DNA of 21,082 nucleotides from Thermococcus sp. (GCA_027035445.1 JALVUT010000329.1:1-21082); one strand, 5' to 3'. Numbered from the stretch's first letter, positions 6,829-14,806 are shown. The notes: generated by a model from the letters alone, not told the origin. A program made the numbers and translations.

Positions 6829-7096
6829 CGCAACTCTTCTTGAGGTCCAAATTTTTAGAGGGGTTCATTCTTTCAACTGTTGCTTCTGTGGTGTTTCACT
6901 GTGAGGATAACGCCCGAAGGGGTTAAGCTTCACCCCACGGGAAGAAAATTTTCCGGTGAAAAGTTTCATCAAGCTAGTTTTTGCTGCTTAAGCTGAAAAG
7001 AAGACTCTTCGACCTTTAGAATCAGGAAAAACAGTTGGAGGTTTAATTAAGGGATCTCCCTTTGTATACAGAAGAGACCCACCAAGCAGGACACAA
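6829..7096. other. Gene-free spacer between the att site and the beta-CASP gene
   Basis: About 270 bp of mixed composition with no credible ORF on either strand. It contains short palindromes (GAAAATTTTC near 6945) and GGGATCTCCC near 7051, plus AT-rich runs. A stretch at about 6853-6868 (TTTTAGAGGGGTTCAT) resembles 8941-8957 in the other large intergenic region. No RNA gene is recognised. Confidence 0.5.
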
Positions 7097-7134
7097 CTTA
7101 TTTATGTGATGAGTAGCCAGCATCACCGGAGGGG
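7097..7134 (+). promoter_or_regulatory. Promoter and ribosome binding site of the beta-CASP gene
   Basis: CTTATTTATG (7097-7106) is a TATA-like box. Initiation about 25 bases downstream (near 7125) would leave a short leader. GGAGGGG (7128-7134) is an SD sequence five bases before the ATG at 7140. Confidence 0.6.
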
Positions 7135-7139
7135 CTCTG

Positions 7140-8696
7140 ATGAGGATAACAATTTACGATGGAACCCACACTATAGGGGGCTCAAAGATACACGTCCAGG
7201 AGGGAGAAAACGGCCTCTTTTTGGATTTTGGAATGAACTTCGCCAGATATGCCCGTTATTATGAGGAGTTCATAAGTGAACGCCCGTCTAGGGGAATATA
7301 CGACCTCTGGAGACTAAGGCTGATCCCTTGGCTGAACGTTTACCGGAAAGACCTGATCCCCAGTGACCTAGCACGGGAGGTTGGGGGATATCCCAAAATC
7401 CCCGTCAATGCGGTTCTCATAAGTCACGCCCACCTTGACCACGTTGGGAACATAGCCCTACTCGATGAAAGCATACCCCTCGTAGGTTCCCCGACAACCA
7501 TGGTCATCCTAAAGTCTCTGCGAGATACCTCCAGACAGAGCCACATGGGGATGGAGCTTCCATACTACACCCCAAGAACAGCTAGTAACTCTAACCCCTT
7601 CGTACTTGAGGCAGACAAGAAGACCAAATACTATCTAAATAGGGACATCATTTTAACCAATGAACTTTCAGATGAAGCTGAATCTTTTCTGAGTTGGAGG
7701 GCCAATGTTGAGCTGGCGAAGAAAAAAGGGTCCACAAAACGGATAATCCCAGGTGAAATTAAATATATCAACGAGCCAGAACTCGGTTTTGAAGTTCATG
7801 CGTTTCCCGTGGATCACTCCATCTACGGGGCAACCGCCTACATAGTTGATGGAGATGCTAGCATCGCATACACCGGAGACTTCAGGCTCCACGGTAAGAA
7901 AGGACATGAAAGCAGGAAATTCATAAAAGCTGCAAGGAGTGCAAGTGTTTTAATAACCGAGGGTACACGTGTCAGCAGGGAAGATGACGTAAACGTATCG
8001 GAAGAAGAGGTCTACAGGAACGCCAAAGCCTTCATAGAGGAGGCTAAGACCCTTGTAGTTGCTGACTTCTCGGCAAGAAACTTTGAGAGGCTGGAGAGTT
8101 TCAAGAAAATCGCCGAGGAGACGGGCAGGGAGCTTGTCGTTACCGCAAAGGATGCCTACTTCCTTCATGCACTCAAACTAAGCGAGGGAAGGGACTATCT
8201 CGCAGGACTCAGGGGTTACCTGAACTCAAAGACGAAGCCGGAGAAATGGGAGGAGTGGATCTTCAAGGCGTATCCCGGTCTCGAGATTACCCCCGAGGAA
8301 CTGAGGAGAGATCAGGAGAACTACATCCTCTGCTTCTCGTTCTACGATATGCCCCACATGCTCGACATAATGCCTGAGAATGGAGTTTACATCTACTCGT
8401 CCAGCGAGGCATTCACAGAAGAGCAGACGTTTAGTTTTCTTCGCTTATGGAACTGGCTGCAGTACTTCGGCTTTGAAGTGAAGGGCTTTAGGGTTAAGAA
8501 GGACGAAGAACCTGTCTTTGAGAAAGGTCTTCACGCTTCAGGCCACATCTCAAGGGAAGAGCTGAGAGGGGTGATAGAGAAGATTGACCCGGACCACATA
8601 ATCCCAGTTCATACGGAGAATCCTGAGTGGTTCCGGAGGAACTGGAGGGAAAAGGTTGTTCCCCTGAGAGATGGGGAGAGCTGGGAAGTTAACTAA
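7140..8696 (+). CDS. Metallo-beta-lactamase-fold beta-CASP hydrolase, RNase J-like
   Basis: The 518-residue protein carries the zinc site of the family: His96, His98, Asp100 and His101 in SHAHLDHVG, His226 in PVDHSIYG and Asp247 in YTGDFRLHG. The beta-CASP features follow: Glu274 in ITEGTRVS, a Rossmann-like middle part, then HASGH and a final IIPVHTENPEWF near the C-terminus. These suit a nuclease acting on RNA (RNase J/CPSF-like) rather than a lactamase. The region between the HxHxDH motif and His226 (about 130-215) is longer and more polar than in compact RNase J proteins. It is preceded by its own promoter and a GGAGGGG site and stands alone. The exact substrate is not readable from sequence, and it is not the canonical archaeal aRNase J or CPSF1/2 by overall look. 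Confidence 0.85.
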   Translation: MRITIYDGTHTIGGSKIHVQEGENGLFLDFGMNFARYARYYEEFISERPSRGIYDLWRLRLIPWLNVYRKDLIPSDLAREVGGYPKIPVNAVLISHAHLDHVGNIALLDESIPLVGSPTTMVILKSLRDTSRQSHMGMELPYYTPRTASNSNPFVLEADKKTKYYLNRDIILTNELSDEAESFLSWRANVELAKKKGSTKRIIPGEIKYINEPELGFEVHAFPVDHSIYGATAYIVDGDASIAYTGDFRLHGKKGHESRKFIKAARSASVLITEGTRVSREDDVNVSEEEVYRNAKAFIEEAKTLVVADFSARNFERLESFKKIAEETGRELVVTAKDAYFLHALKLSEGRDYLAGLRGYLNSKTKPEKWEEWIFKAYPGLEITPEELRRDQENYILCFSFYDMPHMLDIMPENGVYIYSSSEAFTEEQTFSFLRLWNWLQYFGFEVKGFRVKKDEEPVFEKGLHASGHISREELRGVIEKIDPDHIIPVHTENPEWFRRNWREKVVPLRDGESWEVN

Positions 8697-9061
8697 AGAG
8701 GGTGAGGAGAACGTGCGGACTCTCCAACCCCAACGTGAAGGGGGAAGGCGATATTACTCTTATGAAACAGCCTCATGAGAGGTCCAAAAAGAAGACGTAT
8801 TTAACTGTGAGGCATCATTTGCACACTCTTAAAAAGGCTGAAGGCTCTGAACCGGGGGAAAATTCCAGGTTTTTCGAAACCCGTTTTCAGGAAACCCTCC
8901 AAAAACAGCCCGTGGACTTCAACAAGGGGCTAAAAGTCCTCTTTAGAGGGGATTTTTCATACAGTCGCGTGCTGAAGGTTAGACTGGTCACGCTCGCTGA
9001 GGAAAGGGAAAAAGGCCCAAGCCGCTGTTCATCGAACATGCAGTCAAACATAGCCCTCGAT
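8697..9061. other. Gene-free intergenic region, possible dispersed repeat or non-coding RNA
   Basis: A plus-strand frame runs through 8702-9112, but its protein is polar and low in hydrophobic order, lacks a ribosome binding site, and overlaps the real downstream start and promoter, so I treat the region as non-coding. It contains the mini-palindrome CCTCTTTAGAGG (8938-8949), a run TTTTTCGAAACCCG near 8870, and several TATA-like boxes. Its texture resembles a dispersed Thermococcales intergenic repeat, but I could not compare copies. Confidence 0.4.
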
Positions 9062-9072
9062 AAATTTAAATA
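9062..9072 (+). promoter_or_regulatory. TATA-type promoter of the RAM-domain gene
   Basis: AAATTTAAATA at 9062-9072 is a strong archaeal TATA box 34 bases before the ATG at 9106. Initiation at about 9095 would give a leader of about ten bases containing GGTGA. Confidence 0.65.
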
Positions 9073-9105
9073 CCTCACCGATAAAATACTTTTGGTGATA
9101 GCCCA

Positions 9106-9333
9106 ATGGTGACGGCTTTTATTTTGATGGTTACGGCCGCTGGAAAGGAAAGAGAAGTCATGGAGAAGCTTCTCGCAATGCCCGAGGTTAAAGAGGCTTA
9201 CGTGGTCTACGGAGAGTACGACCTCGTGGTTAAGGTCGAGACAGACACACTCAAAGATCTCGATCAGTTCATAACAGAGAAGATAAGGAAGATGTCGGAG
9301 ATTCAGATGACCTCGACGATGATAGCCATCTGA
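9106..9333 (+). CDS. Stand-alone Lrp/AsnC ligand-binding (RAM) domain protein
   Basis: The 75-residue protein matches the effector-binding half of Lrp/AsnC regulators: a beta-alpha-beta-beta-alpha-beta pattern starting TAFILMVTAAGKE, then MPEVKEAYVVYGEYDLVVKV, a helix DLDQFITEKI and a final strand IQMTSTMIAI. It has no HTH domain. Known members of this class form dimers that stack into octamers or decamers and bind amino acids in the interface, acting as modulators of full-length Lrp proteins or on their own. It has its own TATA promoter and ends convergently with the DUF47 gene. Start chosen at ATG 9106 because of the GGTGAT element and TATA spacing. Confidence 0.9.
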   Translation: MVTAFILMVTAAGKEREVMEKLLAMPEVKEAYVVYGEYDLVVKVETDTLKDLDQFITEKIRKMSEIQMTSTMIAI

Positions 9334-9334
9334 C

Positions 9335-9356
9335 GCACAACGTTTTGTTCTTGTGC
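9335..9356 (+). terminator. Candidate hairpin between convergent genes
   Basis: GCACAA (9335-9340) and TTGTGC (9351-9356) can pair around a T-rich loop directly after the stop codon, followed by a pyrimidine-rich stretch. It lies between the convergent RAM and DUF47 genes and may help end either transcript. Confidence 0.35.
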
Positions 9357-9390
9357 TGCTCTTCATTATTGTCTCAATCGGCCGCGCGGC

Positions 9391-10065
9391 TCACTTGTTC
9401 ATCATGAGCCTTATTCTCTCGGCGGCGTCCTTCGCCTTATCTGAGATGTTGCTCAGCGTCCTCGCAATGTTTAGAATGTAGAGACCGTCACCCCAGCTCA
9501 ACTCTCCCTCATGACTGAAGACGAGCTCCATGAGAGCAGTGTCCATGCCATCTATCGTGCTCTCAACACCCTCTATTTCCCGGATTATGCTGTACTCCTT
9601 CTCAATCTCCCTCTCCGCAAAACCACTCTCTATCACGACGTCCATCTGGACTATAGCCCTGTGCACCAGCTTCGCGGCCCTGATACTCTCCGTTCCCATC
9701 TGCAGGACTATGTCCCTTACGTCGGCCGGAACCTCATGCTCCCTCTTGATGAGGAGCCACTTGGCGGTGTCCTCGGCGGCATCCGCCACCTTGTCCTGCA
9801 TGTGGAGGTATATCAGAACGTCCTCCCTGTTTACGGCCATAAACAGCTTTGAACTGAGAGAGTCCCGGATCTCCTCCTTTATCCTGTCAGCAACGTCCTC
9901 CATCCGGTCAACCTCAACGGCCAGCTTAGCCATCTCCCCATAGTCCCCCCGATACCAGAGCTGAAGGGCCTGCTCAAGTGTCTCAACGGTCTTGAGAACG
10001 ACCTCCGAATGCTTTATCAGCGGTTTAAAAGGGCTCTTGGCAAAGAGCTTCGTCCACACCTGCAT
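9391..10065 (-). CDS. DUF47 (PhoU-like) partner of the PiT phosphate transporter
   Basis: This 224-residue all-helical protein matches the DUF47/TIGR00153 family, related to PhoU. The E/D-rich metal-binding type motifs DRMEDVADRIKEEIR (about residues 67-81) and LHMQDKVADAAEDTAKW (about 106-122) are visible, with a third helix bundle at the C-terminus (NISDKAKDAAERIR). It starts four bases after the stop of the PiT gene, with GGGGTGATGGT acting as ribosome binding site. This pairing is conserved in archaea and bacteria, where the protein is thought to regulate phosphate uptake at the membrane. It is soluble, with no signal peptide. Confidence 0.92.
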   Translation of the reverse strand: MQVWTKLFAKSPFKPLIKHSEVVLKTVETLEQALQLWYRGDYGEMAKLAVEVDRMEDVADRIKEEIRDSLSSKLFMAVNREDVLIYLHMQDKVADAAEDTAKWLLIKREHEVPADVRDIVLQMGTESIRAAKLVHRAIVQMDVVIESGFAEREIEKEYSIIREIEGVESTIDGMDTALMELVFSHEGELSWGDGLYILNIARTLSNISDKAKDAAERIRLMMNK

Positions 10066-10069
10066 ACCA

Positions 10070-11290
10070 TCACCCCACCAATATCAGGAACTTGAATATG
10101 ACCGCGCTTATCACGGCCGCCACGGGAACTGTAACGAACCAGGATATCACAATATCCTTTAGCAGGTCAGTGTTTATTGCCTTTACCCCTCTTGCGAGAC
10201 CAACGCCAACAACCGCTCCCACAACGGTGTGGGTTGTGGATATCGGCATTCCCAGCCAGCTCGCAACCAGGATCACCGTCGCAGCAGAGAAGTCTATGGA
10301 GAAACCCCTAGTGTTGGTTAACTCCGTTATCTTTTTCCCGACGGTTTCCATGACTTTGTACCCGTACATAAAGATACCCACCGCAATACCAAGGCCGCCG
10401 AGTGCCAGGATCCACCTCGGAACCGGAACCTTCATTCCACTCATTCCCATCGTTATAACTGCGTAGGCGGCGGCTATCGGCCCGACGGCGTTGGCCACAT
10501 CGTTTGAGCCGTGGGCGAGGGCAACGTAGGCTGACGTGACTACCTGTACCCTCCTGAATATGCTCTCGACACCAAGGTAAGGATCGCTTGGCCTGAAGCG
10601 AAGCCGTATAATTGCATAGCTGAGGGCAAAGATCACGGCACCAGTCGGAACCCCGTAGAAAACCACTCCCCTGAGGAGGTTTGAACCGTGCAGCACCTTT
10701 ATGTAGAACATGGTCCCGATAACGACGAACGCCAGCCCGGTCCAAAATGGGGCCCAGTGCCTTGCACTCCTCACCGGATCCTTCCTCACGAGTACACTCC
10801 GCCTGACCGCCCGAAACACAAAAAACGCAACTATAGCCCCCAGTATCGGGGACAGTATCCAGCTGAGAACGACCTGCTCCAGCTTCCACCAGTCCACTAT
10901 GGTTGTCCCGGCGTACACCAGACCATAACCAACGACCCCACCAATTATGGAGTGGGTGGTTGAAACTGGGAGCCCGTTGTAGGTGGCGAATATGAGCCAT
11001 ATGCTGGCCGCGAGTAAGGCAGCAAGAGAGCCGTAAACGATGATCCATGGGTCGTGAATCATGTTCACGTTGAGTATTCCCTTTCGTATGGTCTCGGTAA
11101 CGCTCTTTCCAAAGAAGTAAGCCCCGGTGAAGTTCATGACACCCGCTATAACGGCAGCCTGTTTGGGGGTTATAGCCCTCGCCCCAACGGCGGTTCCCAT
11201 AGAGTTCGCCACGTCGTTGGCACCTATGTTCCACGCCATCCAGAAACCAAGGGCCACGGTAAAGATCAGCCAAACGTTCACGTTCACCAC
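10070..11290 (-). CDS. pit: Low-affinity inorganic phosphate transporter, PiT family
   Basis: The protein has about 406 residues, roughly ten membrane segments, and the duplicated PiT signature: GANDVANSMGTAVGARAI in the first half and GSNDVANAVGP in the second. The repeats STTHSIIGG and STTHTVVGA are also present. It imports phosphate with a proton or sodium ion. The longest frame starts at an ATG at 11347, but a TATA box (ATATTTATAT, 11311-11321) lies inside that extension. The real start is therefore a GTG at 11290, 11287 or 11281; I list 11290. There is little room for a leader, so translation may be leaderless. It is followed at once by its DUF47 partner and preceded by a secreted phosphoesterase gene. 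Confidence 0.93.
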   Translation of the reverse strand: MVNVNVWLIFTVALGFWMAWNIGANDVANSMGTAVGARAITPKQAAVIAGVMNFTGAYFFGKSVTETIRKGILNVNMIHDPWIIVYGSLAALLAASIWLIFATYNGLPVSTTHSIIGGVVGYGLVYAGTTIVDWWKLEQVVLSWILSPILGAIVAFFVFRAVRRSVLVRKDPVRSARHWAPFWTGLAFVVIGTMFYIKVLHGSNLLRGVVFYGVPTGAVIFALSYAIIRLRFRPSDPYLGVESIFRRVQVVTSAYVALAHGSNDVANAVGPIAAAYAVITMGMSGMKVPVPRWILALGGLGIAVGIFMYGYKVMETVGKKITELTNTRGFSIDFSAATVILVASWLGMPISTTHTVVGAVVGVGLARGVKAINTDLLKDIVISWFVTVPVAAVISAVIFKFLILVG

Positions 11291-11310
11291 CGGGGGGTGG
11301 CTGGGCGGGC

Positions 11311-11321
11311 AGATATAAATA
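11311..11321 (-). promoter_or_regulatory. TATA box of the pit-DUF47 operon
   Basis: Minus-strand ATATTTATAT lies about 25 bases before the GTG cluster at 11281-11290. It overlaps the N-terminal extension of the longest ORF and so rules that start out. Confidence 0.65.
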
Positions 11322-11339
11322 TCTTGCCGAAATAGACTA

Positions 11340-11364
11340 TAGTGCACTACCCATCACTATATAG
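11340..11364. promoter_or_regulatory. Candidate operator with three CACTA half-sites upstream of pit
   Basis: TAGTGCACTA (11340-11349) is a perfect palindrome. A second CACTA begins exactly ten bases after the first (11345 and 11355), and CTATAGTG (11337-11344) pairs with CACTATATAG (11355-11364). The sites lie just upstream of the TATA box on the minus strand, a typical position for an activator or repressor. Confidence 0.45.
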
Positions 11365-11384
11365 GACAATATAAAATAAGGAGA

Positions 11385-13019
11385 CTATGGAGCGACCTTA
11401 ACGGCCTTCACCAGTATCGTACCGTTGGACTCCATAGTCAGCCTGACGTAGTGGTAAAAACCCCCCTGATCGGGTGGAGCGTAGAGGGGTGCCCCACCAC
11501 CTCCGGTTATGAGGATCTGAACGCCGTCCCTCTCGCCGTACCAGAACATGTGAATATGGCTGAAAATTCCAAAGGCATTATACTCCCTCATGAGCCCCAG
11601 CAGCCTCTTAGCATCCGTTGGATTCATGGCATGGTGACCGTTGGGTCTCGGGTCTATTGGGGGCACGTGAAGAACCAGGACGGACCTTTGACCGGCTTCC
11701 TTTGCGGCCTTCAGCTGCCCCTCCAGCCATACAAAGGTTTTATTGCTGAGCCCATAGCCCTCAGCGACGTCGTTTATGATAATATAACGGTACTTCCCAA
11801 GGGAGAAGGCGTAGTTGTTCGGGCCGAATAGCCTGTGGAAGATGTTTATACCATCCCCCTGGTATCCGTGGTTGCCTGGGGCAACGAATATCGGTTTGTC
11901 CCAGTTCCATACGGCCATAAGGGCCGCCCACTGGTCGGTGGTTCCCGTGTACACCATATCACCACCGTCTAGGACGAAGGCCCCATCCTCCCCGTTAATA
12001 TCATCCCGTATCTTGAGGAACACCGCCGGCGGCTTGACACCGCTTGGAGGTCTGTGATCGCCGAAGGCGAGAACCCTGTACGTGCTAACATTCTTCGGAA
12101 CTATTGAAAGCCTGCTATAGGAGGTGTTAACGATTATAGTGGTCCCACCCATATCGACGGAGAGGAGCCTACCCCGCACCTCAACGTAGTTCGGGTTGAT
12201 GTTCTCGATCACGTAGGTTAACTTTGCCCCGTTGGGATTCTTCACTAGAACGCTGACGTTGAATCCCAGGGCCCTGATGTAAACCGTCGAGCCGTTGACG
12301 AACCTTATGAAGCCCCCCTTTACGGTAACGTTCTCACCCTCGACGACACGCCAGTAGTAAATGAACGGCGCCTCGGTGTTGAAGGGCTTCAGGTACCAGT
12401 GCTCACCCCTGTCAGGGATACCATTCCAGTTGGTGTCCCCTATCACCTTGAGGAGGATGCCCTCAAACTCCCCGCGCCGCATAACGTCACCGACGCTGAT
12501 ACGGGTTCCGTTCTTCAACTTCATGGCGTACTCAAGAGCCGCTCCGGCTCCAGCCCTGCTTGTGCCTGTGAAAACGAAGTAGGACCTGCCGCCCTTGTTG
12601 AAAGCCACAAATATACCCTTATCCGGCCCAACGAACTCAAAACCCATCTTGTAGGCGATGTAACCGAAGTAATCGCGAACAGTTATCAGTATCGGCCTGC
12701 CCCTGAGGAGGCTCCTGCCGTCCCTGGGGGAGAGCACGGCCACCCCACCGCTGTACTGGCTCGCTGGCAGTATCCGTGCATTTGGAAAGTAGTGCTTTGC
12801 CAGATCTTCATAACCGGGGCTCACGTAGACGGTTGAAACGTTGACAAACTTTGCCCAGTTCTGAAGGATCTGCCCCCTGCCGTAGGCACTGAAGTTCACC
12901 CCCCCACTAGGCTCATGAGAGGATGCTGTCGTACCCGTCTGACCGTGGCCACCGGAGCTTACGCAGCCCGCGGCAAGCACGATGAAGGCCAGCAGAAATG
13001 CAAGTGCAACCCGTCGCAT
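11385..13019 (-). CDS. Secreted metallophosphoesterase lipoprotein (calcineurin-like)
   Basis: The protein has about 544 residues. MRRVALAFLLAFIVLAAGC is a lipoprotein-type signal with the lipobox Cys at 19, followed by a Ser/Gly/Thr-rich linker. Residues about 40-180 carry an alpha/beta segment; 190-310 are beta-rich with N-x-S/T sites and a DTNWNGIPDRGE calcium-type loop. The C-terminal part is a metallophosphoesterase: Asp321-x-His in FGDHRPP, Asp354 in DGGDMV, Asn383-His384 in PGNHG, then VLHVPP and SHIHMF. The usual GHxH is SHIH here. It should work outside the cell, anchored to the membrane, releasing phosphate or cutting phosphodiesters. I chose the ATG at 13019 over the GTG at 13028 because GGTAGGTGG is best placed for it. 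It precedes the phosphate transporter operon on the same strand. Confidence 0.88.
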   Translation of the reverse strand: MRRVALAFLLAFIVLAAGCVSSGGHGQTGTTASSHEPSGGVNFSAYGRGQILQNWAKFVNVSTVYVSPGYEDLAKHYFPNARILPASQYSGGVAVLSPRDGRSLLRGRPILITVRDYFGYIAYKMGFEFVGPDKGIFVAFNKGGRSYFVFTGTSRAGAGAALEYAMKLKNGTRISVGDVMRRGEFEGILLKVIGDTNWNGIPDRGEHWYLKPFNTEAPFIYYWRVVEGENVTVKGGFIRFVNGSTVYIRALGFNVSVLVKNPNGAKLTYVIENINPNYVEVRGRLLSVDMGGTTIIVNTSYSRLSIVPKNVSTYRVLAFGDHRPPSGVKPPAVFLKIRDDINGEDGAFVLDGGDMVYTGTTDQWAALMAVWNWDKPIFVAPGNHGYQGDGINIFHRLFGPNNYAFSLGKYRYIIINDVAEGYGLSNKTFVWLEGQLKAAKEAGQRSVLVLHVPPIDPRPNGHHAMNPTDAKRLLGLMREYNAFGIFSHIHMFWYGERDGVQILITGGGGAPLYAPPDQGGFYHYVRLTMESNGTILVKAVKVAP

Positions 13020-13048
13020 ACATTCCACCTACCCCCCTTCGTCCCCGA

Positions 13049-13087
13049 TACTTAAAGCCCTTTTGATCCCCCACAGGTTTAAATATT
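13049..13087. promoter_or_regulatory. Divergent promoters for the phosphoesterase and cupin genes
   Basis: On the minus strand TTTAAGTA (about 13049-13056) lies about 30 bases before the phosphoesterase start. On the plus strand TTTAAATA (about 13078-13086) lies about 30 bases before the cupin ATG. Both fit archaeal TATA boxes with short leaders. Confidence 0.6.
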
Positions 13088-13115
13088 CGCCCGCCCAAGT
13101 AACCGTGGTGATGAT

Positions 13116-13475
13116 ATGTTCGCAAAGCACTACACTGAAGTCCCGGAGAAGGATACCGGTTTTGAAGGCGTAACGATCCGCTGGCTCGTCTCCCCAAAAC
13201 TGGGAGCAAAGAACTATGCCATGCGCTACTTCATCATGGAGCGGGGCTCGGAGATACCAATCCACAACCATGACTGGGAGCATGAGATATTCATCCTCAG
13301 GGGAGAGGGAACGATAACAAACGGGAAGAAAGACGTCCACGTCAAGCCCGGGGACTTCCTCTATGTTCCACCCAATGAGCCCCACGGATATAAGGCAACC
13401 GGCGAAACACTGGAGTTCCTCTGCATAATACCCGCCAAGAGGGAAGCCATTCCCCCAGAGGAGTGGGCTGAGTGA
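13116..13475 (+). CDS. Single-domain cupin protein
   Basis: The 119-residue protein shows both cupin motifs. Motif 1 has the metal ligands His50, His52 and Glu57 (GSEIPIHNHDWEHEIFILRG) and motif 2 has His90 (PGDFLYVPPNEPHGY). Small archaeal cupins of this type bind a divalent metal and have varied or unknown roles, including isomerase, dioxygenase or sensor functions; the sequence does not decide. It has its own TATA box, a GGTGAT element before the ATG, and ends exactly where the convergent methylthiotransferase gene ends. Confidence 0.9.
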   Translation: MFAKHYTEVPEKDTGFEGVTIRWLVSPKLGAKNYAMRYFIMERGSEIPIHNHDWEHEIFILRGEGTITNGKKDVHVKPGDFLYVPPNEPHGYKATGETLEFLCIIPAKREAIPPEEWAE

Positions 13476-14753
13476 TCACCAAAGAACCCTGCCCAGAAGG
13501 TACGTCGAGGTCACCCTCTCAATCTTTACGTCTATTAACTCCCCCGTGTTTCCCCCTTCAACTATGACGTCCTTGTAGTTGAACGCCCGGGCCTCAACAC
13601 CACCCTTCTTACCCTCACCATGAACCAAGGCCTCCACCGTCTTTCCAGTGTAGCCAGAATTTATCTCATAGGCTATCCTCAAACGAAGCCTGTGAAGCTC
13701 GCGCGAACGTTCCTTGATCTTCCATCCAGGTAACTTCTTCCACTTTGCCGCTATCGTGCCCGGCCTCGGCGAGTAGCGGGAGACGTTGATCTTGTCCGGC
13801 CTAACCCTCTTAACCAGCTCGACGGTGTTCCTGAAGGCTTCATCCGTCTCCCCGGGGAAGCCGACTATGATGTCGGTGTTGAGGTTAAGGCCCGGGATCT
13901 TCCTCCTGAACTCTCGAACGATCTCCTCAAACTCCCCAACCGTATAATTCCTACCCATCCTCCTGAGAACCCCGTCGTCCCCGCTCTGAACCGGCAGGTG
14001 AAGGAACCTGTAGACCTTCTCGCTCCGGTACGCATCAATGAGCTCGTCAAGGATTTTTATGGCGTGGTTCGGGTTCATCATACCAACCCTGACCCGAAAA
14101 TCACCCTCTATGGCCGTTATCTCATTCAAAAGCTTGGCAAGGTTTGTTCCAATGTCAAAGCCATAGCAGCCGGTGTCCTCGCTGGAGAGCTGTATCTCCC
14201 TGTAACCCCTCGTCAGCGCCTCCTTAACCCATTTCACGACGAGCTCCGGCTTGTAGCTTCTGAGAACACCCCTTGCAAAGCGTGTCGCACAGTAGGTGCA
14301 GGCGTTGAGACAGCCCTCACCTATGGGAACCACGAAGACGACGCCGGACTTCCACAGCCTTGGAAGCTCGAGCTTGTCGATGCTCCTCTCGCGCCAGCCC
14401 TCGACGCTCACCAGCTTTCCACCGCCCTCAGCAATATCCACGGCCTCAGCTATCCTGTCGATGCTCTTAACACCGAGTACCCCTGAGACGCGGGGGTCTA
14501 TGACGTCGGGGTTGACGTGGGTCAGGCAGCCGGTGACGATGACCCTCTTTCCAGAATCGAGGAGCTCCTTTACCCGCTCCCCCATGTGCCTCTCCGTGGG
14601 ATCCTTGACCGCGCACGTGTTCACGACGACGTAGTCCGCGCTCTCTGGTGTCTCCGCCAGCTCATAGCCCGCCCTAACCAGGATGGCCTCCATCATCTCG
14701 CCGTCGGCCTTGTTCCTAGTGCACCCGTAGCTCTCGACGTGAACCCTTACCAT
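13476..14753 (-). CDS. tRNA t6A37 methylthiotransferase, archaeal e-MtaB type (MiaB-like radical SAM)
   Basis: The 425-residue protein has the three-domain plan of the family. The N-terminal UPF0004 domain has Cys11, Cys47 and Cys76 for the auxiliary [4Fe-4S] cluster. The radical SAM domain has Cys148-x3-Cys152-x2-Cys155 (GCLNACTYC). A C-terminal TRAM domain (about 365-425) binds RNA. The archaeal/eukaryotic branch (TIGR01578, like human CDKAL1) converts t6A to ms2t6A at position 37 of tRNAs reading ANN codons. A minus-strand TATA box sits about 25-30 bases before the ATG, so the mRNA is leaderless or nearly so. It converges with the cupin gene with no gap. Confidence 0.94.
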   Translation of the reverse strand: MVRVHVESYGCTRNKADGEMMEAILVRAGYELAETPESADYVVVNTCAVKDPTERHMGERVKELLDSGKRVIVTGCLTHVNPDVIDPRVSGVLGVKSIDRIAEAVDIAEGGGKLVSVEGWRERSIDKLELPRLWKSGVVFVVPIGEGCLNACTYCATRFARGVLRSYKPELVVKWVKEALTRGYREIQLSSEDTGCYGFDIGTNLAKLLNEITAIEGDFRVRVGMMNPNHAIKILDELIDAYRSEKVYRFLHLPVQSGDDGVLRRMGRNYTVGEFEEIVREFRRKIPGLNLNTDIIVGFPGETDEAFRNTVELVKRVRPDKINVSRYSPRPGTIAAKWKKLPGWKIKERSRELHRLRLRIAYEINSGYTGKTVEALVHGEGKKGGVEARAFNYKDVIVEGGNTGELIDVKIERVTSTYLLGRVLW

Positions 14754-14773
14754 CGGAGCGGGCTAAGGGCAGG

Positions 14774-14784
14774 GGTTTAAAAAG
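14774..14784 (-). promoter_or_regulatory. TATA box of the methylthiotransferase gene
   Basis: Minus-strand TTTTTAAACC lies 22-30 bases upstream of the ATG at 14753. No ribosome binding site fits between, so a leaderless transcript is likely. Confidence 0.6.
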
Positions 14785-14806
14785 GGTGTGGTCTAGGGTT
14801 GGGAAC

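Noticed and set aside
8702..9112. Plus-strand 136-codon open frame after the beta-CASP gene
   Set aside because: No ribosome binding site, low-complexity polar product, and it overlaps the promoter and start of the well-supported RAM-domain gene.
10308..11273. Long 321-codon minus-strand frame inside the PiT gene
   Set aside because: A shifted-frame shadow of the GC-rich transporter gene, with Arg/Gly/His-rich sequence and no domain pattern.
11291..11347. N-terminal extension of the PiT transporter from an ATG at 11347
   Set aside because: It contains the TATA box and a stretch unlike PiT N-termini; transcription would start downstream of this ATG.
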